A stretch of 64,000 nucleotides of DNA from contig NC_030387.2 in assembly GCF_001625215.2 (NCBI RefSeq), positions 992,001 to 1,056,000 of the forward strand. Direction: 5' to 3'. This DNA is from Daucus carota subsp. sativus. Its lineage: Eukaryota > Streptophyta > Magnoliopsida > Apiales > Apiaceae. The notes beneath the pieces were generated by a model. The model had not been told where the DNA came from. It saw only the letters and a list, made by a program, of their open reading frames with translations, and made no database searches. A program made the position numbers and the translations under genes. Shown one piece after another: positions 24,401 through 35,361 of the stretch. Position 1 is the first letter of the stretch. Each line of letters starts with the position of its first letter.

Positions 24401-27400
24401 TCTTCTCGTTTTTTTTTTAATGAAAGCGTGCACAAGGTTTAAACATTTAATTAGCTTATGCATTGTACTCTTGCTTTCAGCATCATGCGTATAAAATCTA
24501 ATAATTTGCAGGTTGCTTCTTTATCCTCCTCTTGCATCACTTCTTGGTATAGAGAAACTTCGACAATGTTGTGCCACATGGTTGCTTCTTGAGCAGTTTC
24601 TTTTACGGTGTTATAATTGGAAGGTAACCTCTTTCTTCAGACATTTGCAAGCTTCCATTCTATACGAGTTATTGTCCATGTTGTTTTCATTAGGCTTTCT
24701 AACTATATATCTCATCTCTGTCTGCTCGATTCAGTGGGAATATACGGGGGAATCGTCTGGTCCAGAGAATATAAACAGTAGAATTTATAATTCGAAGAGT
24801 TCAAGATCCGAGTTTAGTCCTGCTCGAAAGCTGCTTAATACATCTGGGTGGTCAATACCACAATCACAAGGATACAAAGGTCCCAATACCTTGAAGCCTC
24901 ACACATGGTCACATGAATATCATCATAACCCAGTTGATCATCCTGTGAGATCCTCGAATGTTGAAAAGCATGAACCCTGGTATTGGTTTCCTAGTCCAGC
25001 ATCTACATGGAATGGACCCTATGTTCTTGGTCGTGGTGGGGGTTCAAAAGATGAACTTCCATGGAAGATCAAAGCTTCTGTGATACACTCTGTCCGTGCT
25101 CATCATGGAGCTGTAAGATGTTTTGCTGTTCAGCAAGATGAGTGTAAACTTTTTACTGCAGGAGTTGGTCAAGGATTTAAAGGAACTATTCAGAAATGGG
25201 ACTTATCAAGAATCAATTGCTTATCGGGCTATCAGGGACATGAGGAGGTATGTTCCCTAGAGGATGAAGTCTATTCCTTCTCTTAGAAAGTCCAAAGTGA
25301 AGCAAAATATTCATTTGAATTTGGGGGCTTGACTATCTGTTATTTTGTTCTCTTACGTATCCATGCTAAAAAAAACATTATCAAGAAGGGGGATGAGATG
25401 ATCTCTATACTACTTGCTAATCAATGTGACCTCGTCACCATTCAAATTACTGCCACGACAATTGATACCATAAAGAGTCATTTGCTGTAGAATTTACATA
25501 AACTAAAATAATACTCCCCTTTCACAATCACATGATTTTTCTCTAAAGTTGAACATTTATATCTATCATTTACTAGTAAACCTCTAATTCATGTATGCTT
25601 TAATATATATAAAAGATGGAATATTGTAATGTGCGTACATATTTCATCTCTAATTGTTTGCGGGGTTTAAATCAATATGACCACTGATTGCATTATAAAA
25701 TTTAACTTAAACACATCATTCTCCACATGAGCTCATTTAAACCACTTTAATCACCATATAAATCACTCTGTTAAACTTCTTATAAAAAAATAAGGAAAAA
25801 GTGACAACTTTGATACCTTATGCTCTGATTCAAGCATTAGTTTTATGTTTTCACTGACAAATTGTTATCCTACAAGTGCAACATGAGCAGAAGACCTCCA
25901 TTCTATCATATTATCTGTTATTTTCAAGAAATTTAATAATGTGATATAATAACAATGATTAAAGTGGTTTAAATGGGTTCCTGTTGAGAAAAGTAAGTTA
26001 GTTGAGACATTTGACTGCAGTAAGTGGTCAATTTGATATAAACCCTAGTTGTTTGCCCACTATTGATATACATAAGCTATCTACCTATTTACTTGTCAGG
26101 TTGTAAATGAGATATGTCTTCTGGCATCTTCTGAAAGAGTTGCCTCTTGTGATGGAACTGTGCATATTTGGAATAGCCAGACAGGAAAACTAATCTCTGT
26201 ATTTACTGAATTTTCTGAAGATTCTGTGCATCACATAAGCCCCTTAACTTCTGGATCAAGAGCAAATTTGGACCAAGCCAATATGCTAAATTTCAATCCT
26301 CATTTAAGTGGAATAATGACAACTGCATTTGATGGAAGTCTGTATACTAGTTTGCATTTTCTGCAAAACATTAATAGGCTTGTGATGGGTACTGGGAATG
26401 GCTCTCTCAGGTATTGATCTCTTCCTAGATAACAGTTCATTATCCATCTTATGCCAATTGAAAATTTGATAATGTTTCTGCTATTTACAGATTCCTTGAT
26501 GTGGTCCAAGGTCAAAAACTTCATCTGTGGAGGACTGAATCTCCGGAAGCCAGTTTCCCTTCTTTGATCTCTTCTATATGCTCGTGTGGCTCTGACAAAA
26601 TGCAAGGTGATGGAATTGCAGCTTCGCCATCATGGGTTGCAGCTGGACTGAGTTCTGGTAAATGCAGGTTGCTTGATGTGAGAAGTGGGCATATTATTGC
26701 CTCATGGCAGGCTCATGATGGATATATCACTAAGGTATATTCATTCCCAAGAATAGTATATATGCTTGATTGAAAAACGCAATTCATCCTTTGCCCATTT
26801 TGTCATTTGTAAATGCAGTTAGCTGCACCAGAGGACCATATGCTAGTGTCCAGCTCACTTGACAGAACACTAAGAATCTGGGATTTAAGAAGGTAATAGA
26901 CACACCTGTATTGTCTGAGCCACTAGTCCATCATCAAGTAAAAGTAGTAATAAGAAGTAAATAAACAGGACGTGACACTAATAAGTATGTTATTTTCTCA
27001 CCCCTGATGGAAACATTTTTTTTGATTAACAAGTTATATTATTATTTTCTAAATTATTTATTATGTTATTGGATAGTTCAATTTGTAAGTCAGTTAAATG
27101 TTCAAAAAAAGTTTAAATTGCAAGTTAGCAAAAATAGGGGTAACCTGGTGGAAAAGAAAGGAAGGTTGGTCATACCTATTTAATGTAGTTTATGCACCTG
27201 GAAAATAATCTTCAATATTACATCGCTGAATTATGTGCAGATAAAAGGCACTTGTCTTTTTTTTCTTCAAGTGTTTTGCTATTTTCGTATTTTGCTTTAA
27301 ACTACTTGCTCATTTCCTTGATTTTTTTTTTTTTTTTTTGCAGGAATTGGACATCGGAATCTACTGTTTTTAAAGGCCATAGTGATAGTGTATCAGGCTT

Positions 27401-28247
27401 TTCGGTGTGGGGACAAGATGTGATATCAATATCCAGAAACAAGATTGGGCTTTCTTCTTTGTCTAGACCTGCTTATGAAGTATGTGTGCAAGATTCTCTT
27501 TCTATGTTTATTTTAATTTACAGTCGTTGCATTATAGAAGAGCCCCAGAATCCAACATAAATCCTATTTACGGCATAGATAATAGTCCATCAGCTAAACT
27601 CGTAAACCAACTGATGTACTGTATTCTAACTAGAGTCTTAATGTTAAATCAAGGATAGTGAGTACTAAAATACATTCCTTCAATCCTCGTAAACCTCGTC
27701 ATTCTGTTTATTTCGAAAGTCGAACCCATTGTTTATTTACGGTCCATGCGTTATAATAGAGCCCCAGAATCTACATTTACTAGTACGCGTCTTAATCATT
27801 TTTACAGTAAAAGAGAATATATCTGCTGAATGAATTCATAATCCAACTGGCGCACTGTATTCTTATTAGCAATGTAAACATTGTGTCCACGATATTAAGT
27901 ACTAGAATACATTCGGCATTCCTTCAATTCTCATACACATCATCATTCTGTATACTTCTGATTCAAAGCCCATGCATATACGTAACTTGCAACTGTTGAC
28001 GTTCCCGGACTCTTTTAGGAAAAAGTAGCATTGCATATTTCTATACCTCAAAAGGTGCATATTTGCTCTTGATATCTTTCAAAACATGAAACTGCAGGAA
28101 GGGCAGCATTATGTCACTCCTCAGTATCTTTACATGGCAGATCGCGAATTGAGGAACCTCTCAGCCTTTTCAAGTATAACTATTCTACCATATTCCAGAC
28201 TGTTTCTTCTTGGTACTGAAGATGGTTATCTGAAGATTTGTTGTTAA
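18244..28247 (+). CDS. GFS12: GFS12-like protein: inactive kinase with embedded BEACH domain and C-terminal WD40 repeats
   Basis: Sixteen exons with consistent phases: 18244-18417, 18580-18665, 20085-22241, 22386-22713, 22799-23014, 23113-23185, 23278-23483, 23608-23670, 24185-24390, 24512-24623, 24735-25247, 26100-26410, 26491-26734, 26819-26892, 27344-27479 and 28098-28247, giving 1682 residues, close to Arabidopsis GFS12. A kinase-like segment (about residues 239-330) has HGS where HRD is expected and no DFG, so it should be inactive. A BEACH domain follows (about 372-590; motifs VMPWVIDF, LFQWTPDECIPEFYYDP). The kinase C-lobe resumes after it (KLDIFSIGCILAEIYLGKPLFD, about 748-775). The C-terminal exons encode WD40 repeats (DGTVHIWNS, SSLDRTLRIWDLR). 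In Arabidopsis this family acts in vacuolar protein sorting and endosomal traffic. Intron 4 appears to use a GC donor (CAG/GCTAGT at 22714). Confidence 0.92.
18418..18533. repeat. CT-rich microsatellite at the start of GFS12 intron 1
   Basis: Immediately after the exon 1 donor, about 115 bp consist of CTCT, CCCT and CTCCCT tracts. The intron starts inside the tract (CAG/GTCTCTCTC). The array produces spurious serine/proline/leucine ORFs. Confidence 0.95.
19180..19576. mobile_element. MITE related to 3321-3718, in GFS12 intron 2
   Basis: The interior shares TCCTAGTGAT, ACTCCAACAACAATCCCTA, CCTAGTGATTTAGGA and the right end GCCATTGGACTTTCGC with the intron 1 MITE of the KIN-12-like gene (which ends CTATTGGACTTGCTC). 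The left end is degraded, so the left border is approximate. Confidence 0.55.
19577..19648. repeat. Three perfect copies of a 24-bp tandem repeat
   Basis: The unit CTTATACAGTGCTAGACGCT-AGTA occurs at 19577, 19601 and 19625 without differences, directly at the right border of the MITE. Confidence 0.95.
25662..26045. mobile_element. Mutator-like MITE in GFS12 intron 11
   Basis: Ends are GGGGTTTAAATCAATATGAC and the complement AGGGTTTATATCAAATTGAC-type, both continuing CCACT and ending TGCA. Flanks TAATTGTTTGC (25651-25661) and TAGTTGTTTGC (26046-26056) form an 11-bp duplication with one mismatch. Length 384 bp. The right end lies only about 54 bp from the exon 12 acceptor. Confidence 0.75.
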
Positions 28248-29282
28248 ACAGTTGTATTGTCATGTGTGATAGATCCAGGTAGGAACCTGCCTGGGCGATT
28301 GTTGTTGGATAACATTTTTAATTCTTATATATATATAATTTGTTACACAAATTGAACAGTTGGATTGATTAGTTCAGTTGTGAAATTCCCTGTAATTAGT
28401 ATTTTGTCAAATATACAATTTTCAGAATTCAGATCATATCGGATTCAGAGTAGTCAACCTTTTCTCTGTTTATTAAAATTTTCTAATTTATTGACTAGAT
28501 CTAATAAAATCATGTCAAATAGATGGAACATTTTTAACTCATAATCAAGGCAAATAACAGGAAACACGAGAAGTAGATAACACTTCATCATTTATAAAAC
28601 ATATTTTGTAAACAAATTAATTTACAAATATAGATCATGTATGATATATGTATATCATATTATATAATATTTTACATTATATATATTCTCCAAGGTTTTG
28701 GATATGTATATGGGTTTTTTTGGTCTACTGAACCAATTCCAAACCGGTAGAGCATTTGGTTTGTACATTTGGCATCTCTCCTAAAATTCATGGAGAATAT
28801 GATAAGCAAATGATAGTGTGAACAAGTCGAAGGCTTCCAGGGTTCACCAAGATCATATATTAAGCCTGGCAAAAATTTCATACTAGTCAACATGATAATT
28901 GATTACCATAATCTATATTTCAAATCCGATGATCTATAATATATGACAAACTAATCCACCATTTGAAATGATCATACAACGTAAAGATCCCCTCACAAAA
29001 GATAGGAAGCGAATACAATGGCTGCTGCAATCCACAGCTTGGCACATTAAAATTGAGCATTTATCATCTGTCAAATTTTTCAGGCAAACGTTGCTGGAAT
29101 ATATACATATACATATAAAGAATATTAGGATACGAATAAGAAATATATTTGGAAGGGACACTAGATAAATTAATTAAACAAAACCTTATGGCATATATCA
29201 ACAAAGTTGTAAATATTATACAAAGTTAACATATGAACTAAAACGCACCTAACATGCAAAATCTTGGACTCCATGAAATTTG
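28248..29282. other. Intergenic region downstream of GFS12
   Basis: It begins with the GFS12 3' UTR; AT-rich sequence follows. Several short ORFs near 28670-29170 have no recognisable motif and are not supported. Confidence 0.5.
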
Positions 29283-29785
29283 CTACAAAGACAATTCCTT
29301 AGATTTAGGCTTTGCATAACCTAGTTCAATCAACTTCTGCACCAGCCTCTTCTCCGCATTTACCTTGAAATAAACAGTATATACAAATTAATGGTTGATT
29401 GGAATGAGAGTTGGAAGGTCAATACGAAAAATATTGGAGGTAAAAGAGGACATGAAGGGACATTAAAAGAACAGAATAGTGTGTCATTTTCTAATGATAT
29501 TCAGTGGCTACAAGGGAAAAAACACAAGCATTTATTTGCATATTGGAAAGATGGAACTCAGTTCCAGCCGGTGGAATAACAATGAGTGAAGAAATTATAA
29601 TATGCAAAATGCAAACATACGAGTTTAAATGCCATTCCATTCCATATTGTTTCCATGTAATGAACCACACAAAATATAACATTAACATATAATACTGTAA
29701 ACTTACAGGACGTGTAGGAGCAGCAACATACAAGTATCCAAACTTGGCTGAATTGCAACCAATCCACGCATAAATCCGACACATG
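29283..29785 (-). CDS. Possible last two exons of a small unidentified gene
   Basis: On the minus strand a frame ending IGCNSAKFGYLYVAAPTRP runs to a good donor (CCT/GTAAGT at 29706). After an acceptor (TTTCAAG) it joins in phase an exon at 29283-29363 encoding VNAEKRLVQKLIELGYAKPK followed by SKELSL and a stop. The join is clean and the composition protein-like, but I do not recognise the family. The 5' exons were not found, so the start is unknown. It could be a degraded gene copy. Confidence 0.35.
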
Positions 29786-30759
29786 TGAGCGACTTAAAGG
29801 TTTGAGTAATAGGATTAAGCAAAATCATTTCAAACTTTTTATACATAGAACAAGAATGTAACACTACAAAAGATATGATGGCCACCAAACAATACAGAGT
29901 AACATCTTCAGTTCTTTTGTTAGCAACAAAAGTCCAACTAAAAAAAGAACAAAGAAAACTCAAGATTTACATAGTGTTGGATAGTGTTCCATTCCTTTCT
30001 TCTAGCAGGATGAAATTATGACTTAATACGACGTAAAATATCTTATAACAATTCCATTTTATAATAACTGAAAGTATTAAAATCCATAATACCTGCTCCT
30101 CCTTTTCATTAACCTTTCTTCTTTATCACACAAATCTCCGAGTTCCAAGCATGAGAGTAACTTATACAACCAAAACCAGCCTTGCCATTAATCCAAAAAC
30201 TATCCTATTTAGTAAAAGTGCAACGCCGTGTCACCGCTCTTAAGAAAGTCTGTTAATTGATCATACTAATAAAGTCGGGTAAATTTTAGTCAAATAATTT
30301 CCAAACTTCAGAGCTTTACTTATTAGCAACTTTCGCAATCCCCTGTCAAACAATCATCCACAAAATACATCCTAAAATCATAAACATTTTCCCCGAAAAA
30401 TCAACAACATTCAATTTATTCTTACCTTAACTACAAATTACACTTAAAATAAATTCAAATCCCTACTTGAATATCATAAACCCTAATAACTCATCATAAC
30501 CCAAAAATCGGAAAATAAAAAACTTCAGTTAAATTGCTTGAGCTTCAAATTTATAAATATAGCCATATAGGCAAAGCTAAAAATGAGCTGAATCAGAGGG
30601 TAATCTACAACTAAGCAAACCGATCAAAATCAACTGAATCACATGTAATCTACAATTATGCAAACTGCATATGATGCACTTGTTTGTTCCAAGTCCCAAA
30701 TCCCAACTTCCCATATTAGATAAAATTTTCTCCCCGAGGGTTGCTAGTACCTACCGTGG
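29786..30759. other. Region between the uncertain small gene and the first VOC gene
   Basis: Mostly AT-rich. A short minus-strand stretch near 30100-30200 reads INGKAGFGCISYSHAWNSEI, which is protein-like but unrecognised and has no clear splice partners. It should also contain the 3' UTR of the VOC gene at 30760. Confidence 0.4.
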
Positions 30760-31311
30760 CTACCTGGCGGCAGGGACAGTGCGAATAATCCATACAGAAC
30801 CATACGGATCCTTAATATGTTTTTCATACTTCTCATCTTTCAAAATCGAGGACCCCAATCGTGCAGCTAAATCAACAACAGGTGCCACGTCTTCCGCGTA
30901 CACTAACATTGTTCCTCTTGGAGGTAGATGTGCAACATTTCTCTGATTCAGCCTACAAAAATTAGTACAAAAATCAAACAAAGCAAATCATAGCATAATT
31001 AGCTCAGTTTATCTATAATGTCAAGTACATGGAGGGAATAATTACATGCAAGATTTGGGAGTAAGTTCCGACACGATAATAATACTGGAACAGAGTTGCA
31101 ACTCGCAAGACACCACTCTAACGGACCCTTTGATCTCATCATCAGTTTCGATTTCCTCGTACACACGATTCACTTCAACTGCCCTGAATACAGCTTTATA
31201 GAACTCGATCGCTTCGCATCCGTATGGTTCATCAACAAAGATATGTCTTTTCATCTTACTCATATGTACTTTCTCCACTTCCGTCGACATCGAGGATTGC
31301 GTAAACTTCAA
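30760..31311 (-). CDS. VOC (glyoxalase/dioxygenase-fold) protein, small
   Basis: Two exons on the minus strand (31046-31311 and 30760-30952, joined in phase 2) encode 152 residues. The single VOC domain shows EAIEFYKAVFRAVEV in the first half and YAEDVAPVVDLAARLG plus the closing DPYGSVWIIRT in the second. Plant relatives of this size (At5g48480 type) are annotated as glyoxalase/bleomycin-resistance-like; no substrate is established here, and I would not call it a glyoxalase I. It diverges from the VOC gene at 32248, and the intron lies at the same place and phase in both domains, which suggests paralogy. A donor (GCCAG/GTAGCC) overlaps the stop, so a further exon is possible. Confidence 0.75.
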
Positions 31312-31422
31312 GACCTGTTTGGCTGAAGAAAAATATTGGAGAGGGGAGGGAAAACTAAGGGGCCCAAAACCTCTTTAAAGTCTCACTTTGTTAAATCCCA
31401 ATACTGTCCTTAACGTAATTAA

Positions 31423-31668
31423 GGTGGTGTTTGACAACCGCTTAAAAACCCGATTTCTGGGTTATAAGTTAGAAGCACTTATTTGTACTGTTTGTGTAAA
31501 AAATCGAGAAACATTTAAAAAAAGTTAGGATTACTAGCTTTTGTTTCACGACTTCTACTTCTTTCACAAACAGTTTAATCACTTCTAAATCTTAACTTGC
31601 TTCTGAATTCTATTTCACTTTTTTACTTTAAGCAATAAAAACTTATTTTAACCTTCCCCAAACGGCCC
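31423..31668. mobile_element. Probable hAT-type MITE between the two VOC genes
   Basis: Left end GGTGTTTGACAACCGC and right end CCCCAAACGGCCC (complement GGGCCGTTTGGGG) are the usual ends of plant GTGTTTGG-type MITEs. Interior inverted stretches (TTAGAAGCACTT and a GACTTCTACTTC region) agree. No clear target duplication, so borders are approximate. Confidence 0.4.
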
Positions 31669-31911
31669 GTAAGTTATAGCCCAAAACTCCGGTTCATACT
31701 CCTTCATTCTCTTGATACTTTTTCTGTTTGTATTTTTCAAGTTTGCCAACACACACTTTTGATCGTTAATATCTCTGATTTCATATTAGCATTAAATATA
31801 AAAACTTCACTATATTAAAATACTCATGAATACGAATCCAACAGGATCACTCACAACCTTATAAATCATATGTAAATTAGTAGCTTGTCTCATGTTATTA
31901 ACAGTACCGAC

Positions 31912-31994
31912 ATATTGGTGCGGTGGTTGAGTTCTGATACAAGGAAGGTCATAAGTTCCTACCACGTGTGCATGTCTAATCAATTAGCAAAATA
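31912..31994 (+). mobile_element. Very short tRNA-like SINE (83 bp) with 12-bp target duplication
   Basis: The direct repeat AACAGTACCGAC lies at 31900-31911 and 31995-32006. Between them is a sequence with an A-box-like TGGTGCGGTGGTTGAG and a degenerate B box (GGTCATAAGTTCC) at tRNA-like spacing, then a short A-rich tail (GCAAAATA). Both the promoter boxes and the long duplication point to RNA-mediated insertion. Confidence 0.65.
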
Positions 31995-32247
31995 AACAGT
32001 ACCGACGTCACAAAGGAAAACCCTTGCTGTTTAATCTTTATATTTTCTCTGTATTTGTACGTGTGTATGCATGTGTTACTCTTCTGTATGCACAGGGTTT
32101 TGATTTTAACATTCTTTCTCTCTTTTCCAGAAAACATGTTTTATGATGCCGAGTCTATTTTTTCCCATTATCTGCATTTTTTTCCTTTATGATGCCGAGT
32201 CCAAGTTAGGGTTTTGATTTCAATATTCTTATTGTTTTCCAGAGAAC

Positions 32248-33697
32248 ATGTCTTCTGATGCCGAGTCTTCAAGAGGAGTTATCTTTGCACTCAGGCGATT
32301 TGAAGCCTTCAAGTCAATGAGGGAACACACTCAAAGAGCACGCCAAGCAAAAGCAGAGAGTATTGAGAAGAAAAAAAGGATGCCCCCTGTTGTTAAGAAG
32401 CTGTGCCCTAGTTCGATTGACCCAAACGAAGATTGTTTTGCAATGTTAGTAGTATAATAAATACGGGTTTTGGTCCACGACAATCGATTGTCATGGAGGT
32501 CTTATCAACATACAGCTTCATTACCATCAGATGTGTATTTCAAGGGTTGGGATTGAAACCTGTTTTTTTAGTATCCGCTATAATTTTCCACTGATAGGGA
32601 AAGTTCCTATCCGCGGAAAAACGAAGTTTTAATCTAGAACCTTGAAATAGAGATCCGACGGCCCAGGTGTGTTAAACAACCTGTTCCTGACAACCAGTTG
32701 TCAGGGACCCGTCTCTATCCGCGGAAAAACGAAGTTTTAATCTAGACCTTTGAAATAGAGATCCGACAGCCCTGGAAGTGTGTGTTAAATAACCTGTTCT
32801 TGACAACCAGTTGTCAGGGACCAGGACCCAATAAATATATTTCAATGTAATTTTGTATTGATTTTCGTGTATATATGAAATTTATTTGTTATTTTTTCGT
32901 TCTGTTTTAGGACTCTTGATGTTAGTCCTTCATTCGGATCTTCCAGCGTCAGCTCATGCCCACCCCCGTGCCTGCCCACCGACATGCCCACCCCTAGGAA
33001 TTCCTGTGTCTTTGATGCAATGCCTTTTCTTAACATCAGGTCCAGTGATTTCAATGAAGCTTTAGCCTTTTATGTAGATGCCTTTGGGGCTGAGGTCCAG
33101 TTTGGTGGTACTGAAGCTATACTCAAGATCGGTGCACATAATTTTGTCATATTTAGCACCTTAGACAACGACTTGACTCCGTAAGTTCTCCCTTTTTTGA
33201 ATTTCACCCGTATTGTACTTGACGTTTATTTTTTTTATTTTTTTGAGTAGATATACATGATAATAAATTTTTGCATGATGAACTATAATTAGAATGTGAT
33301 GACTTACAAAAGTTGTTTATTGTAAAAGACAATAGTATTTGATCAAATCATTGAGAGATACATGTATTGTTATAGTGATTTGTGAGAGTTGCTACTTGCA
33401 TTGCTAAATAGTGATAATAAATTGTAGTTTTATAGTCACTTAGGATTGATCATCTCTTCGTGATTTCTTCGCAGAGATGGAGCTCATTTCTCCCTCTCTA
33501 CTGATGATGTTGATAGTGCTGTCAACAAGGCTTTGACGGCTGGTGCTACTTTGTCGGGAAAACTTGTGCAGGTGTATAGCAAGTGTCGCGTCTGGTGCAA
33601 GTTGGTCAAAATAGATGATCCGTACGGTAATCTATGGATCATCCACTCCAGGGAGTTATGTTCAGCTTGTCTGCAATCCTTTGTGCTGCTGGTATAG
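32248..33697 (+). CDS. VOC-fold protein with N-terminal extension
   Basis: Three exons (32248-32444, 32911-33180, 33475-33697) encode 229 residues. The first 65 residues are basic and charged (MREHTQRARQAKAESIEKKK), followed by a Ser/Pro/Cys-rich linker; neither is part of the fold. The VOC domain starts at about residue 105 (FLNIRSSDFNEALAFYVDAF) and continues in exon 3 (HFSLSTDDVDSAVNKAL, ending DDPYGNLWIIH). The closing DPYG-x-W motif matches the neighbouring VOC gene. A cysteine-containing C-terminal tail follows. A polyadenylation signal AATAAA lies at 33791-33796. The function is unknown; the fold is shared by glyoxalases, dioxygenases and resistance proteins. Confidence 0.78.
32608..32823. 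repeat. 108-bp tandem duplication in intron 1 of the second VOC gene
   Basis: Copies begin TATCCGCGGAAAAACG at 32608 and 32716. Each ends with the hairpin CTGACAACCAGTTGTCAG (second copy TTGACAACC...), and they differ by few bases. Confidence 0.9.
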
Positions 33698-33959
33698 TTA
33701 TTATCACACCAAAGATTTTTTGTAGACAGCAATGTTTTTTTATTTTTCTTTCAAGTTATGTCTAGATTGAGAAATCACTTGTAAAATATGAATAAAGAGT
33801 TTATTTATTTAGAAGTGAGACTTTAAAGAGGGTTATGACAATAAGTGTTGGAGACACTAAGGATCTGCAGAAACTTGCATACTTTTGTAAAGTAATTGCA
33901 ATCAATAAACTGAATCCATAAAGTTGAAATATTCTGAAATTTGTACTGTCAAATACAAT

Positions 33960-35180
33960 CTATGATAATGCAGATGGAGCAAACAAACGGCAACACTTGT
34001 ATCCTTCAGCATCACGATCCACACCATTATCATTAGAAGAAGACAGGAAAGCACGAGTCTTCAAGTCATACACACCATATCTAATGACCTTACCACCAGG
34101 TGAATACTTGTCAAAGAAATAAATGTGATTCCTCTTAAATCTCGGGTTGGAATCAGAAGTCGAGACAGAGATGCAGTCATGCCAGCCCAAGAATAGTGCT
34201 TCTTGTTCTTCAAGATTATTTACCTCACTCCAGTAGTAGTAATCTACGTTGCTCATATTCAACTTATAAATGCTGCAAGATCTCGTAACTCTTGAAAAAT
34301 TACTATTGAAAATCCTCTTGATCATCAACAAGTCTCCGTTTTTAGATTTCACCAGAGAATTACAAAATTTTCTGGAACTACTACCACTTCCAACTCCTCC
34401 AATTGCTACGTTCTGATTACAATTAAATACGTTAAACCAATCAACTACAACAGTTTCCCTCGTGAATCCATTGGCATTAGCATCATAATTGTGTACAGAC
34501 AAAGCAGCATACCTATCAATAGTGTAGAATTTCCCACAGTAGAAGATCATGTCATCAATTTCAGATGAGTCTTTCTCCAACAAGGCCCAATAAGTAGAAG
34601 ACGACGACAGTAAGCACCTCTTCCCCTTTATAATAGCCGGCTTACAGAAAACAATTGCAAGACCATCTCCAACTTCAAACTTAACACAAACAACACACCT
34701 AGCATCAGTTGGACAACATTCAGACATCACAAATGTGATAGTACTACGTTCATCGAGCCTCAAAGGCTCTGGAAAGGGCGGAAGCTGAAGAATATTTGCT
34801 GACAAAGGGTTGTAAAGAAAGGCAGTTGAGCTAGGAAAAACCTTATCATCAAACCCTACAAGTAACCATCCATCGTATGAAGCATAAGCCTTTGCATGAT
34901 CGAAAAGGCTAAACGAAAGGGTGGCCTTCCTGGCAGACTTATTCGGGGTTATAGGAATCTTGTAGGTGATCGTGCTGAAAGTTATGCTCTGGGGACGGAT
35001 TTTTTGTTTAAGCAAAAACCATGGAGTTGGTGCAAGAGTTATGAGGCATTCTTTAGCCAAGTGACGCCATGAAGTGCAGACGGCAAGGCATTGGTAAAGA
35101 TCAGGAACGTTTCGTTTGTTTGTGATTAGTTTTTGGAAGATGATGGAGAGTAGTTCAGGTAGAAGATCACTCCAAGCCAT
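33960..35180 (-). CDS. F-box protein with DUF295 (KIB-type) domain, copy 1
   Basis: A single-exon gene of 406 residues. An N-terminal F-box (WSDLLPELLSIIFQKL, then LAVCTSWRHLAKE, residues 3-44) should bind SKP1 in an SCF ubiquitin ligase. The rest is the DUF295 / F-box-associated KIB region that recognises substrate; SYDGWLLVG near residue 100 and the C-terminal GYKCCRLFAP are typical. DUF295 F-box genes form large, rapidly turning-over families in plants. The paralogue at 38128-39396 is very similar along its whole length; this copy lacks two small insertions present there. Substrate unknown. Confidence 0.9.
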   Translation of the reverse strand: MAWSDLLPELLSIIFQKLITNKRNVPDLYQCLAVCTSWRHLAKECLITLAPTPWFLLKQKIRPQSITFSTITYKIPITPNKSARKATLSFSLFDHAKAYASYDGWLLVGFDDKVFPSSTAFLYNPLSANILQLPPFPEPLRLDERSTITFVMSECCPTDARCVVCVKFEVGDGLAIVFCKPAIIKGKRCLLSSSSTYWALLEKDSSEIDDMIFYCGKFYTIDRYAALSVHNYDANANGFTRETVVVDWFNVFNCNQNVAIGGVGSGSSSRKFCNSLVKSKNGDLLMIKRIFNSNFSRVTRSCSIYKLNMSNVDYYYWSEVNNLEEQEALFLGWHDCISVSTSDSNPRFKRNHIYFFDKYSPGGKVIRYGVYDLKTRAFLSSSNDNGVDRDAEGYKCCRLFAPSALS

Positions 35181-35361
35181 TGCAATAAAATATGCTCAAA
35201 CCCCTAAAATATGAAGCAAAACGTGATTTGTGCAAAAAACTTTAGTTGTCTCTGTGACCGTGTTCAAATCCGTACAGATTTGTTTTAACTCCTCCCAAGA
35301 GTCCTCTTGTCAATGGACCGGAGATCTGGTCCGGTTCGGACCGATCCGATCCGAGATTTAA

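Noticed and set aside
28672..29165. Several short overlapping ORFs downstream of GFS12
   Set aside because: No splice partners, motifs or coding-like composition; both strands show ORFs of similar length, as expected by chance.
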